In this document: piece after piece, positions 38,704 to 50,552 of the stretch
Layout of the letters: each line of letters starts with the position of its first letter
How positions within the stretch are numbered: the stretch's first letter is position 1
Source of the DNA: Drosophila pseudoobscura
Taxonomy: Eukaryota > Arthropoda > Insecta > Diptera > Drosophilidae
DNA: 64,000 nt
Assembly (NCBI RefSeq): GCF_009870125.1
Contig: NC_046683.1
Location: forward strand, 52,281,869-52,345,868
Direction of reading: 5' to 3'
Notes under the pieces: model-generated
What the model was told of the DNA's origin: nothing
Seen by the model: only the letters and a program-made list of their open reading frames with translations
Databases searched by the model: none
Position numbers and translations under genes: made by a program

Positions 38704-41700
38704 AATGGAATTCGCGGTTTGAATGCAGCTGACAGGCAGCACCTGTCGCCGCTGCGGAAGTGGCGACAGCGACGCCGCGGCGACTGCAGCAGCTCCTGCG
38801 AGGGCAGGCAGCAAACGCAAACCACGCTTGACATTTCCTTGGCGACGGTTGGCTTTCAAGGATAAGCGAGGGCTGAGGCGGAAGCAGGAGCAGGAGCAGG
38901 AGCGGCGATGGGGCTGGAACCCCTGCGGTTGTGTATCTTATTTTGAGACTGCATTTAAGTGCAGTGTTTTTATGGAAGAGATTTACGCTTAAGCCAGCGT
39001 TTGTCAAAGTTTATTTAAAGGTTTAGTTTCATTAATTTTAGTTGAGGTTTTATTAATACCATTTAAGACGCGGGACCAAAAGCAGCAGTAAAACCCAAAC
39101 CCACAAAGGAGTGAAACGGATTAAAAATCTGTTTTGCGGTGCAGTACGAAATGTGGGGGAAACCATTCTTTGGAATGAGATTTCAATCGAAAGTGTCTCC
39201 GCCCAAGAGTAGGCAATGCTTTCTCTTCAAACTTGATCACCCTAATTGGGATCCCTTGCTCTTTTTCACACTTCCTCCCCTCGCCAAGTATTTAAACTTC
39301 CTCTTGAGAAAACTGTAACACTTCACTCCAAACATGTTGACAGCTTAGCAGGAAGTCTCCCTCAACAACTGCTGCTGCACAAAAAATAGGTTGATTCCTC
39401 CCGCTGGCAACTTTAACCGAGCCAAAAACTGCAACTGCAACTGCAGTTTCGTGGCAAAAGTTTGCAGTGCATTTTGATGCGCCTCGCACAAAATGTCAAC
39501 CTTTGGGGGCAAAAGGTGGATGGTACTCGTTACAGGGGAATGCATCCGCTGTTTGAATAATTATATAGATGAAAGGAGCCCCCGAGGCAGCGGAGTGGGG
39601 CCGTGAGACAGCGGGAGCAGCGGCCTATCCCCCCTAATCCCCAGCCCATTCAAGTCAAGGCCAGTGACCTTTTTAACGCTGTTTGTTAACGACTCAAAGG
39701 GAGCCCCCACACACACACACACAAAGCGCCAGGAGGATACTTTGATGTATCCCAAGAGCTGCAAAATCATACACAAATTGACCAAAAAAAATGGTATATT
39801 ATGACCGAAAATACACCCATAAATACGACAATGTGAACAATGAAATTTGTTGCTCGTTTAACTCACCGTTGGATCAATTTTTGGCGGCAAAGTTTGCTGC
39901 TTTTGCGTGGCGTGTTTTCTTTTATTGCGCGACGGAGACGAGGACGAGGACAATCCCCTGCCAAGTTTTCGCATAAAATTCAATTACGATTGTGAACTCA
40001 TAAATTTCAACACTTGGCCGCGTTTTACGATTACGCCTTTTGATTTGAGTTTGGGTTCTGGTCTGGGTCCTGGACTAACACGAAAAAAAAGTGTGAAACT
40101 TTGGGTAACTGCTCTTTGGCTACTTTGTTATCACTGTTATCAGTCCGCGGTCCGCAACAGCAGCAGCAGAAGCAGCAGCAATGTGGCAATAAAAAAAATT
40201 ACCCCGTCGTGGCATTAAAAGTTAAGCGTCGCCCTTTTTCGTGCTAAACTGGCAGATTTGTTAAGTTTTTATGGCTCTTTGCCGTTGTGTTTGGGCTTGG
40301 ATTTCTCGTCAGATTTCTCGTCGATTGTGTTTCCCAACGACAAACTTTTCTGGGCTCTGAGGCGCCTTTTTGGGCCAACCTTTTCAGTTGAAAGCGCGCA
40401 AGGAACTGTTGGTTCTGGCCCCATGTTCTGGCATTTATGTGTGTGCCGTCCTCGCACAGGAAACTTGGCATCCACCAGGGCGCAGGCGTTGGATTCCATT
40501 CATGGGAATGGGCATGGGGAGCGGGGGAGGGGAGTGGATCCACTTCCAGTGAGGACTTGTTTACTCGACATTCAACTGGTGGTTGACTTGCCAATCCTCA
40601 ACGGGCATCCATATGTGACGTGTTCGCTGGTTCGCTCGTTGGTGGTTGTCGTGACAACTTGATTTTCCTTGTAATTTCATCACTGGAACCCATCCCCTAA
40701 CGCCCAATCCCCCAATCCCCCATGAGGTTTCACATTTCGCATTGCTTTAAAGTTAATGAAATTGTATTTTGATTTCTGACTATACTCCACTGCCAGGGGC
40801 AACCTTTGAACTGTGTTGTGTGCTCGTTCTGTGTGTGTGTGTGTCCGTCAGTCAGTCTGTCTGTCCATTAGTTTGAAATCCAACTCCGGGGATATTTTCC
40901 CCATCTAATTATGAGAGCGTTTAGCCAGTGCATACTTTTCAGCGCTCAACAGGGATTTGCGAAGGAAGGGTCGGTAAACATCTGAAAAGGAGAAAACTGA
41001 ATGACATTACGGCAAATCCGCTTACAGACACAGCATCCTCGTAACTAAAAGATACGGATACAGATACGGATACAGATACAGCTTCAGATGCGAATGCGAA
41101 TGCGGCTAAAGATACAGAACCCACTGTCGCACATTGTTTATGCAAGCGCATTAAGCTGAGGCTCAGCCCTGGCACTGATGCGACCCCAGATACGGCAACG
41201 ACACATGCAGATGGGCATATGCAGATACAGATACAGATACATGTACTTGTACTTGTACACAGATTGAGATACACAGAGCAGCAGATACAGTAGCAGCCGC
41301 ACGCACCTTCATCACACCCACGATGGCAGCAGAAGAGGGAGAACACGTTGCGGTTTTTCTGAAGAATATTGACCTGCCCTCCGTTGCCTCCTTCAGTGCA
41401 TAAACAAATGGCCAAAACCGCATCGCAGTGGGCGTGCCGGGGCCTCGTTAGGCCCTTCTTGAAGCAGCTGCCACAACGAGAGCTGCTGCAACAGTTGAAA
41501 CTCAAAACTCCGACACGGAAAAGTCAGCGAAGCGAATTGAACTCATTAACTCTGAAGCGAGGGGATGAGAGAAAGAAAGAAGGAGTCGAACATCGCCGAG
41601 CATTGTCGTGTAATTCAATGCCCCAGCCACCGGAATGGGTATCGCGTATCTCATGGATACACGCCAATACGTGCACACGTATCAAAAGGGCTAATAAAAG

Positions 41701-41837
41701 CAGGAAAAACCAGCAGAAAGAAATCGAAACCCGCGTTGATTTTTCGTGATTTTCCGCACTCTCTATGGGGATATGGCATGCAATTTTCTCTTTTTATATG
41801 CCATCCATTTTATTGTTTATTTAGAGCATTGTTTAGC

Positions 41838-41880
41838 AGTATACGTATACGTATACATATATGTATATGTATATGTATAC
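41838..41880. repeat. TATACG/TATATG alternating tract
   Basis: Alternating purine-pyrimidine sequence (GTATAC-type units), self-complementary over much of its length. Confidence 0.75.
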
Positions 41881-44332
41881 TATATAAACCTGTATATTCG
41901 TGCTGCTACTGCCGTGATTTAATGGCTGTAAATTGAAATGGGAAATTTCAAGGATGGGAAAATGGAAAAAATGTTGGAATAGCTGAGAGATGTTGATTTG
42001 CCAAAAAAGATACGAGTACATCTATCTACAACAAATATTTATTGAAAAAGTTGCCAGAAAAAAAAAAGAAAAAGAATCTAGACTTTGCGAAAAGTGAACA
42101 AGGGATTTCATGGATTTGTAGGCTGAAAATCCAGCCAGCTTACGTCATCAATTCGATATCATTCTTTATGTATTCGATTCCATTTTGGGTACCCGGAAAT
42201 TGTGTTGAATTGTGAAAGAAGAAGTGGTTTGTACTAATAGTTTTCAGACATTTCTTCCTCTGAAAAACCATTAATTTAATATTTGACATTCCAGGGCGGT
42301 TCTGTCTTTAAAATTCGGTTCATTTCCTTACCCTAACTCGTTAAGAGTACACAGCTTTCGTTGTGGCGCTTCTTCCTTTTTATCTGTACCTCGGATTTTG
42401 TATCTTTCGTTCGTTTTGCTTACATTACAAGCGGAAATTTGATTTGTTTCTGATAAATGCCATTTATTTTACTTGTTTAAGTCGAATATGCTCGCTTCTT
42501 CCGCCCGGCTTCTGCCCACTTTCCTGACTTTTCCATGAAATTCAATTGCCAAATTGATTCAACTTTTTGTGCCATCCTCTTATCGTCCTGCCCCTCCTGC
42601 TGCTGCCGCCGCGTTGAGCCACAGATAATTGAATGATTTGAATTTTTATATTGAATTTGGCTTTATGCTACAGTCCCCCCACCCCGTCACACATAGCTGA
42701 ACACGCCCACTTTGCAGCTAACGCCTGTTCCCGCCTGACCCCCGCCTAAGAGCGGACTTTCATCATATTTTGGCATTTGTGCGAAATTCTTCTTTCTTCT
42801 TTTGTGTTGCGTGGGATTTTTCTATTTAAATGGAAATGAAAATTAAAATTGTAGGCGAATTGGAAAATTGCTTATCAATTGATGCGCGGCGGGGGGGCAG
42901 GGCAGCATATGCTCCAAGGATCAAACGGAGGCTCAAATTGAATTTCCCAGTCACCCAGGCACCCGGCACCCCCTATACCCCGCATATTTGTAGGGCCCCC
43001 TGCAATTAAGCATTAAATTAAGTTTTTCGCTTGGAAGCGACGAACGACAGCAAACTTAATTGAGTTGTGTGTTATCCGTATATGAAATGCATTACCATCG
43101 CGGTCCGGGGCGGGGTGCGCGCTGGAGAGCGAAAGAGAGAGAGAGGGGTGAATAATTCAATCTACTGAAGCGTAACACCCGCCACAGAATGCATAGCAAA
43201 TTTTTGGGAACATTGCGCCAAGTTTTTCATTTCTTTTTGTAATTATTTGTGCGGCTTATGGCCCTGGGAATACTAGACAACTGCCCGCATGATGATGTAA
43301 CGAAGAAGGTGGAGTGGTGGGGGGGGGAGGGCTGCAGTGCTGTGAAGTAGGAGTACGAGGAGGTTTAATGATGTCTCTGGAACCATTAGCCGGCCTCGCA
43401 GACACCGAGTCTAAGAGAGTTTCCTTCAAAGGCTACGTGCGCTACCCCATGGCTAACGGCAAGGTGCACTCGAGTTCCATTGTTGCCTTTGAGGCAAGAA
43501 CAGAACAAAACTATTGCTTATTGCTTCGTGGAAGGCAACTGGAACAGAGAATAGAACGGTGCCGGGAGGGGAGGGAGGGGTATGCTGAAGGGCCTCTCCA
43601 CAGCTCGACCTTTGTTTCGCAATCGAGTTTCAATTCAAAAGCAATACAAACACGCACTGCGGGTGCCACTTCACCCATACAAATGGAAATGGGACTCGAA
43701 ATGAAAATGGAATTGGATCGACAGCAGAAGGAGAACGGCGAGGGAATCGCCTGAGAAACTGCGTCACCATAAATTGTAATTACCCAGAATTCACGCGACT
43801 CTCGAAAAGAAGTGTCAGATATGGGGCGTATGCAGCGACACTCTGCTCAGCTCTGCTCTGCTCTGCCTTGGGATTCCGTCGCCTTTCCTGCTGCCTGCTG
43901 GCACCAGGTACCACCGCCTGTGGCTTTATGATGTCGGTTCGTGACTAGAGATGGTAAAGTGAGGACTAAAGATAGAATGTCTGAGTGATTGCTGCATGAG
44001 AAGCAATAGTTAGGAGACAGTTAGCTCTGTAAACCAACAGACAGAATCTTTCGCCATAAATGTGTAGCTTGAAGCTTGAAATATGATATAAGGGCCTCTT
44101 TTAAGTTCCAAGCACTCGGTTTCTTTTAGTTTTTCATTCATAATTCTTTAAAGATTGCAAAATTTCTACTAACTTGAATCGGAAACTTTACTCCCAGTGG
44201 CTTTTACTCGTAGTATTTCCTATTAACATTAATCTATAGATGATCCATACGTTTCACGCTACCATCACTAATCCTTAAGCATACATGTGTGTCGCATAGC
44301 ACAAAGACATTTACAAATGAATTAGCCCCGTC

Positions 44333-44360
44333 CGTCGACCGTCGACCGTCGACCGTCGAC
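44333..44360. repeat. Tandem repeat, four copies of CGTCGAC
   Basis: Four consecutive 7-base units, each containing the palindrome GTCGAC; a diverged CATCGCCATCG follows. Confidence 0.9.
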
Positions 44361-45460
44361 CATCGCCATCGTCAGTGGGTCTGGGCGCAGGCGCACAGCT
44401 TGAGGTCTCCAAGGCATAACCGTAAAGTGAATGGAAAACTTCATGCCAGACACTCTGACGCAAACCACATGCTGACTTTTCACAATTTTCACGTTGCGCC
44501 GCCTCCCCACCCCTCCCAAAAAAAAAAAAGAACGAGGCAAAGGCAAGGGAAGGGAGGGGAAGGCATTCCTAATGCAAAACGTGTGGCAGGCGACACTTGC
44601 ACACGTTCGCATGTGTTTGGCAGCTGTGTCTGTACCCCAGCGAACCGACCAGACCAGACCTCATCCCGAAACCGAAAGAGAACAGTCTCAGAATTTCCCA
44701 TTCGAGAGCGCAACAAATGGTTTAAAATTAATAACAAAATACTTGGACTTGTCGCTGACAGTAATTGAAGTGTGACATACTTTTAATGTGATTACGAGCT
44801 GTTCTGTTCGACTCGAGTCAAAACTCATTTCGAATGCTGATGAGATTATACAGAAACGGTGCCAGAATGATGATGTGCTGCCTGCCGCATGCACCGAAAG
44901 CCAATTACAAACGGTCCGTCCCCTACTATCCCACCATTCGATGATGGAATTACAATGTGTGTGGGGGGAGAACTCTCGCTTTGGCCCCCGCCCCAAAGGA
45001 GTGGGGTATCCATTTACGACAAATGCTTTCCCTTTTCCGCTCACTCTCTCTCTCTCTCGCACATCGTAAAACACACCTTAACTTTCCTTAACGCCTAGAC
45101 GGAGAAATCTCAGCCGGGAAGGAGTCCCACTCTCTCTCTGGTACTGATCCAGTGCTCAGCCATATCAATAATTCGGAACTTGCGGCGAACATAAAAGTCA
45201 AGAACTTAATTTCCAGCTGCTGTCATTTTAAAAAACCATATATGTACACTTTTATGACTTTTTCGTACTTTGGAGAAGAGAGTGAGATTACCAGGAAAAA
45301 CTTTTCGATATCCGTCGCTATATCCGGCTCACACACAAACACACACATACACCGACAAACACAGATGGCAGGGCGGCTGCCACTTTGTTGGCTTTGTGTA
45401 AAGTCGCAGCTTAAAACAAATAAAATGCGAATGAAAATGTATTTTATGCATGTTGATGCT

Positions 45461-45504
45461 GTCGTCGTTGTCGTCGTCGTCGTCGTCGTCCTCGTCCTCG
45501 TCGA
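45461..45504. repeat. (GTC)n trinucleotide tract
   Basis: GTC repeats with a few changes to GTT and CTC. They create Asp- or Val-rich spurious frames. Confidence 0.85.
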
Positions 45505-46021
45505 GTGCATTGTTTTGGCAGCGAAAACACACAGATAGACACACACACACAAACACACATGCCCAAAGAGATACAGTTACACCTGCACACACAAACAAAC
45601 AGACAGACAGATAGAGAGAGAGACGCACACGTGATGTTTGCCTGCCACTGCCACTGCCACTGCCACTGCCACTGCAACAAAATGTAAGCTGAGATGCTTC
45701 TGAGCTGCCTGCGTCTTAAGGAAGTACACACTCGTATCTCTGTGGGGCACAGTGTCCGAAGTCCAGCTAAATCCAACCCGAAATAAGACTCCTTGATATT
45801 GGGTTTAATTTTTAATCAAATCGGTGCTGTACAAGAGCTTAAAAATACCCACCCCCAAGAATATTACCAGTATATTACCAATATTATTCTGCCAACATCA
45901 ATCAACACACTTGTCCTGAGTGGTTTTACAGAAGCAGGTGTCTCTTCCCTATCAGAAACCTAATTATTGAAACTGGAGCTAAGGAATGTCGTTTCTTTTA
46001 ATAGAAAAATAGTTGAGTGTC

Positions 46022-46080
46022 GATAAGAAAGAATATAAGTATATAAGGCAGTCGCACTGGAACTTAGGGCTAAGTCAGTC
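46022..46080 (+). promoter_or_regulatory. GATA/TATA/initiator promoter of protease 4
   Basis: GATAAG 46022-46027, TATAAGGCAGT starting 46042 and TAAGTCAGTC ending 46080. The T of TATAAGG is 35 bases from the initiator A (46077), and that A is 15 bases before the ATG. An extra TATAAG at 46034 may compete. Confidence 0.75.
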
Positions 46081-46091
46081 TCGATCTCAAA

Positions 46092-46880
46092 ATGTTAATA
46101 TTTTTGTGTCTTCTGTTGGTTCAAGACTTTATTGTTGGAGAGGCGAAGGTGCTGCCGCGTATCGTCAATGGAAAACTGGCCAAGCAAAGGCAATTCCCAT
46201 ACGTGGTTCAAATTGAGATCAAAGACGGAAACAACGAAACCTTTCTGTGCGGTGGCAGCATTATAGCCAACGACTGGGTACTCACGGCTGCCCATTGCAC
46301 TGATAATGCCACGTGGGTGACCCTCTATTATGGCTCTATACAGAAACAATATAATTCATCCATGAAGCTATTGGTGAAAGACCACGTATTCCCACATCCC
46401 CAGTACAAAAGAAACGGAGGAAATGCTGTCCACGATATTGCACTAATTCGCACGGAGTGGGTAAAGTTCAGTGCTCGCATTCAAAGCATCCCACTGGCAA
46501 CAGAACCCAAATATGGCTATAATGGGCCTAGTGACTATGTGGGTTTTTGCGCTACTACCGCCGGATGGGGTAATCTATATAACAATCACAAGGGATCCGA
46601 TCGCTTGTTTTATGCAACGCTGCAGATCATCGATGAATCCGAATGCAGAAATCGATACGGAAATTACTTGAAAGGGGTATTGTGTGCTCAATCTGACGAT
46701 GAACAGTCCACCTGCCACGGGGACTCTGGTGGACCGCTGGTACTCAATGGGGAGTACAAATTGATCGGAGTCTTGTCATCTGGATCTGATTCAGGATGTG
46801 AAGATGGCGAGCCGTTGGTATTTGCTGATGTTTCCAGATACTTGGGCTGGATTCGCCATCTCTCTGGTGTAACGCCATAA
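46092..46880 (+). CDS. Jonah-type S1 serine protease, tandem copy A
   Basis: Single exon, 262 residues. A signal peptide covers about 1-16 and the propeptide ends at R23/IVNG. The catalytic triad is intact: His68 in LTAAHC, Asp115 in HDIALI and Ser212 in HGDSGGP. Ser206 sits at the pocket base (STC motif), so it is not trypsin-like. An extra Cys (Cys153 in GFCATTAGWG) is absent from copy B and so may be unpaired. It is closely related to 50553-51329 along its whole length, including the leader and about 200 bases upstream, so the pair arose by tandem duplication. It is probably secreted into the gut lumen, judged from the family and the GATA/TATA promoter. Confidence 0.94.
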   Translation: MLIFLCLLLVQDFIVGEAKVLPRIVNGKLAKQRQFPYVVQIEIKDGNNETFLCGGSIIANDWVLTAAHCTDNATWVTLYYGSIQKQYNSSMKLLVKDHVFPHPQYKRNGGNAVHDIALIRTEWVKFSARIQSIPLATEPKYGYNGPSDYVGFCATTAGWGNLYNNHKGSDRLFYATLQIIDESECRNRYGNYLKGVLCAQSDDEQSTCHGDSGGPLVLNGEYKLIGVLSSGSDSGCEDGEPLVFADVSRYLGWIRHLSGVTP

Positions 46881-47013
46881 TGTCAAATGATTCATTATCA
46901 TATATAAATATATATTTGCTGCACTCTCCCCATGAGAATCGAACCACTGTCTTCAAGGTATCTGAAGCTTAGCGGGCCAACTGTAAGATCTATTTGTGGT
47001 TTGGCTACTCCTG

Positions 47014-47080
47014 AGTTTGGTTTGGTTTGGTTTCTGTTTGGTTTCTGTTTGGTTTCTGTTTGGTTTCGTTTCGTTTCGTT
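47014..47080. repeat. GTTTG/GTTTCT-rich tandem tract
   Basis: Units of GTTTG and GTTTCTGTTTG grading into GTTTC. The tract encodes a spurious Phe/Trp-rich frame. Confidence 0.85.
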
Positions 47081-47550
47081 CTGCTGGGCTTGTTTATTTG
47101 CTTGCATCGGATACGGATACGGAGACGTAGTCAGAACCGTAGCCGTAGTTTCAAGCGGCTGCTGTGGCTGCTACTTTTCCTGATGCTGATGCTGCTGCTG
47201 CTGCGTTAACATTTACACAAGTTGGGCAAATAAAATCGTTAAGCGGAAGGAGAGCTGGAGCTGGAGATGGAGATGCCACAGTAGCTGCAGCCTTAGTTGT
47301 AACTGTATCTGGTCAGAGAAAGATGCAAGCTGCAGTCACCATGGAGCAAGTTGTATTATCTTGATAGCGACAGCTGAGTTCTACTCCCTCCCGCCGGCTC
47401 CCTCCCTCGCTTTTCCTGCATACAAAGTGATGTCGCTGCTTAATGCTGCCAATTCTGGGAGCGTACAACTGACATGATAAACAAGCTAAACACAACCCAA
47501 AAGCTGTCCCGGCCACTGGTACTACTCCAGCTTCCACTCGTCCTGCTTTT

Positions 47551-47745
47551 TAGTACCCTTGCAGGGGCTATGACGGCTTTGAGCTGATGTTTTCCACGGC
47601 AAGGGGCAGTACTTCCGAATGAATACATTTCCAGTCCCCTGGCTCTTGCACAGACTCTATTGCAGCTTTGGCATAGCCAAGTTATAGACTATATCTAATA
47701 GTTTTCATATGATATATTATCGACAAGGGTATCTATAGCTTCGGC
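47551..47745. repeat. Relic of a dispersed intergenic repeat, copy 2
   Basis: It starts TACCCTTGCAGGGGCTAT, holds GACTATATCTAATAG near the end and finishes AAGGGTATCTATAGCTTCGG. These phrases resemble a common intergenic Drosophila repeat that I know from D. melanogaster; this is from memory, not a search. Confidence 0.45.
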
Positions 47746-49890
47746 TCAGGATTCTTTCACGCTCGTTTCTTGTTCCTCCCTGGCCTGACAGCTCTTTTTC
47801 CTGTCTGTTGCTGTTTTGCACATTTATCCTGTTCCTGTTAGTGACACCTTCTTTGTCCTGGCCCCCAGTGCCCCTTGTTCCCCGTGCCACACAGCTTGTC
47901 TGCATGTCACTCTTCATTCGCCTTCATTCGCCCCCGACTGCGTGCCACTAATGTTGTCGCCATATGAAAATTCAAAGCAACTGCTTGCATGGCATGGCAT
48001 GCCTCTCCCTCTCCCCCTCCCCCATACTCTCCTTTCCCCACCACCAGCCCCATCCCTACGTTCAGCTAAAACGTGGAAATTGATTTTCTATTTTGTTGCT
48101 GGTGAGTTTTCCTTTCGTTTTTCCGTCTGCAGCGATTGTCAGTGTCAGGCTACACGTGATTGAGTCTTATCTTTAGTTTTGTCACTTCAATGGCTGGCAG
48201 CTACTTTAAATGTCAGCACCACAGCAGCACCCCTCTCACCCCAGTGGACCCCTCCACAGTCCCAGTCCCACCCTCCGTACTCGTACTCCCTCATCCGTTT
48301 ACGTACACGTGCTGTTTGGCGAATTTTCCCTATCCAACGGCGGGTGGAGGCACGAAAGGAGGAGCAGTGCAGGAGGGGAGCTGTCAAAAGGCTTAGAGGG
48401 GCGCGTGTGCTGCATGTGTGGGGATGGGGGGGGATAGAAGTAAGAGAGGGGACTTTCCCCGGTGGGGTTAAGTGCAACACATGTTGGCACTTTGTTTTTG
48501 GGGGATTTGCTTTGGAGCTTGTTTTAACCATTCCGATAATTTTATAAAGGAAGTGTTGCACATAATCCATATGGCTTCTACTGCTTCCTGGATATCCTTG
48601 GGGAGAATGGAGGACTTCCAGCAGATAAAACAGTATTCTACGAGCATAAATTCCACAACTTTCTTAAATTAACTCACACCAGGAATTGCCTCACTCCACC
48701 TTTGCTGATTGAATCCCCCTGCTGGATGAATCACTTTCCCACAATTTGAGCAAAATATTTGCTTACACATCAACAGATTCGGCTGCCCAACCCCACCCCA
48801 CCCCACCCCACGGCTTTCTCCCAGCCCTATTTTGGGGCCGCGACCACAGCACAAAGTTTGTTTAAGCCTCCATGAAGATGCAGAGACATCTCCTAGAAGT
48901 TTCACTTCTGGCCCTAACGCATTTTTTATGCCCCGTCCTTCGACGTCTTTCGCTTTCGTCGTTTTGGGACCCATTAACGAGCCGCGATGGGGACCAAAGT
49001 CGGCCCACTCACGCACATTATGCTTTAAATTTATGTGATTAATAAATTTCCATAATTTTCGGATACAACGATTTTTTTTCTTCTTTCCTTCTTCCTTTTT
49101 TGGCCCAACGAATGGAAAATAAAGCAACGGAAACGGAACTGCTCGGGGACGAATGTCCTGTCTGTCAGCAGTTTTCCTTTTCCATTTGCCGTCGTTCCCT
49201 TGGTTAATGGCTGCCGAGATTGGCCCCAGATGAAAATTAAAGATTTTTCAGCCAAATTCGTACAACATTTCCATCTTCATCCTCTTTTAGGTTTCTTTGG
49301 GTTGCAAGTGCTTTTCGTTGTGTGGTTCTGGGGCGTATGAAAATAAATTTGCGCGCTTAGTTTTGGTGGCGAGGAAAATGAATAAAAATTAGTTTGCAGA
49401 CCATAAAAAATTAGGGCAGCTTAACATGGGATCTGTGGGCTCTCAGAGGGCACTGCCGCTCCGGCACTCTGGCACTCGGTGGAAATTTATGACAGTTTAC
49501 GCACAATGCATAAATCCTGGCAATTGTGGACGATTTTTAATGCTAGTTAAATCGACTGAAAATGACAGTTTAATGATTGACATGCGCCCGAGTTGATGCC
49601 GCCTCTGTTGCCTCTGTTGCCTCTGTTGCCGCTGTGCCGCACTGTGGTTGCCACTGGTAGATCACTGTATACTGAACCCCGTTTTGGGGGGTATATCCCT
49701 TTTTTTTCCCTGCTACTGCTGTTGGTGCCGCCGCTGCGTTCTGGGTTCATGAAACGTTTCAAATGAATGTCAACCGTCCTGTCTGTCTGCTCGAATGACG
49801 AATACAATCGTTAAAGGGCATACGCCGGAATAAGTCCGACGATTCCACAATTTGTGGAGCGTAGCGAAACGTGGCAGGGGGTTAGTCGGG

Positions 49891-49937
49891 TACTCGGATA
49901 CTCGGATACTCGGATACGCGGATACGCAGATACTTGG
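49891..49937. repeat. Tandem repeat, 8-base unit TACTCGGA
   Basis: Three clear units plus diverged GATACGCG and GATACGCA units. The unit is one base from the dispersed TACTCGTA motif. Confidence 0.85.
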
Positions 49938-49980
49938 GTAGTTGGTCGCCCAGCAGTAGATGAGAAGGAACAGTAGCACC

Positions 49981-50026
49981 ACTGCCGCCACTGCCACCGC
50001 TGCCACCGCTGCCACCGCTGCCACCA
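49981..50026. repeat. Tandem repeat, 9-base unit TGCCACCGC
   Basis: Four to five units, with diverged edges. Confidence 0.85.
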
Positions 50027-50485
50027 CGCCCACTTGTCAGTTGTCAGTGGCACAAAAGCAGCTACGAACATCGCCCTGCGTCATCGTCGTCATCAGCATC
50101 AGGCATCAACATCAATGTCAATGTTTATGACAGGCGCAGAGGATTAGCGGGTTACCCATTCGGAACTGTTTTAACCCCCGGCAAGGGTGCAGAGTTATGC
50201 AAAATGCGCATAGCTCAAATATGCTGCACTGAAAGAAATTATCATATACTTACTACGCTTCAATAAGCGGGAGGGGCTTCGAAATTTATGAACGGGAAAT
50301 GAGAGTCCACTCCCAAAGCCACGAGCCATAAAAAACCATAAGTAATTGCTAGGAATATTATTTTTAGAATAGTACACCAATATTTTACCATCATCAATCA
50401 ATAGACGTATCTTGTGTCGCCCTTCTTTATGGGGAAACTTAAATATTGAAACCTAGACTAAGGAATACAATAATGTTTGAATGTT

Positions 50486-50540
50486 GATAAGAAAGAACCG
50501 CATATAAGGCAGTGGCAATGGCACTTAGGTCTAAGTCAGT
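50486..50540 (+). promoter_or_regulatory. GATA/TATA/initiator promoter of protease 5
   Basis: GATAAG 50486-50491, TATAAGGCAGT starting 50503 and CTAAGTCAGT ending 50540. The spacing from the TATA T to the initiator A is again 35 bases, and from that A to the ATG 15 bases. Confidence 0.75.
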
Positions 50541-50552
50541 CTCGATCTCAAA

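Larger units (their letters stand above)
38503..46021. other. Gene-poor stretch with simple repeats
   Basis: No credible gene. Contents: a GGGTGGGGGTGC tandem (38671-38703), GATACA/GATACG arrays (41051-41080 and about 41220-41240), a TATACG-rich tract (41838-41880), a GA tract (43133-43146), a CGTCGAC tandem (44333-44360), a TC tract (45043-45058), a GTC run (45461-45504) and a CTGCCA tandem (45642-45676). Confidence 0.5.
46881..50400. other. Spacer between the tandem proteases
   Basis: It does not look duplicated with the genes. It contains GTTTGG/GTTTCT tandem DNA (47014-47080), a relic dispersed repeat (47551-47745), a CTCTGTTGC tandem (49601-49630), an 8-base TACTCGGA array (49891-49937) and a TGCCACCGC array (49981-50026). 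No gene was recognised. Confidence 0.55.

Noticed and set aside
40939..41505. 188-codon minus-strand frame, Cys- and Ser-Val-rich
   Set aside because: It is built on GATACA/GATACG repeats and shows no domain or splice support.
46930..46990. tRNA-like fragment on the minus strand (CTTCA/TGAAG stem, GGTTCGATTC box)
   Set aside because: The putative T stem does not pair, the anticodon loop lacks U33 and no acceptor stem can be formed.
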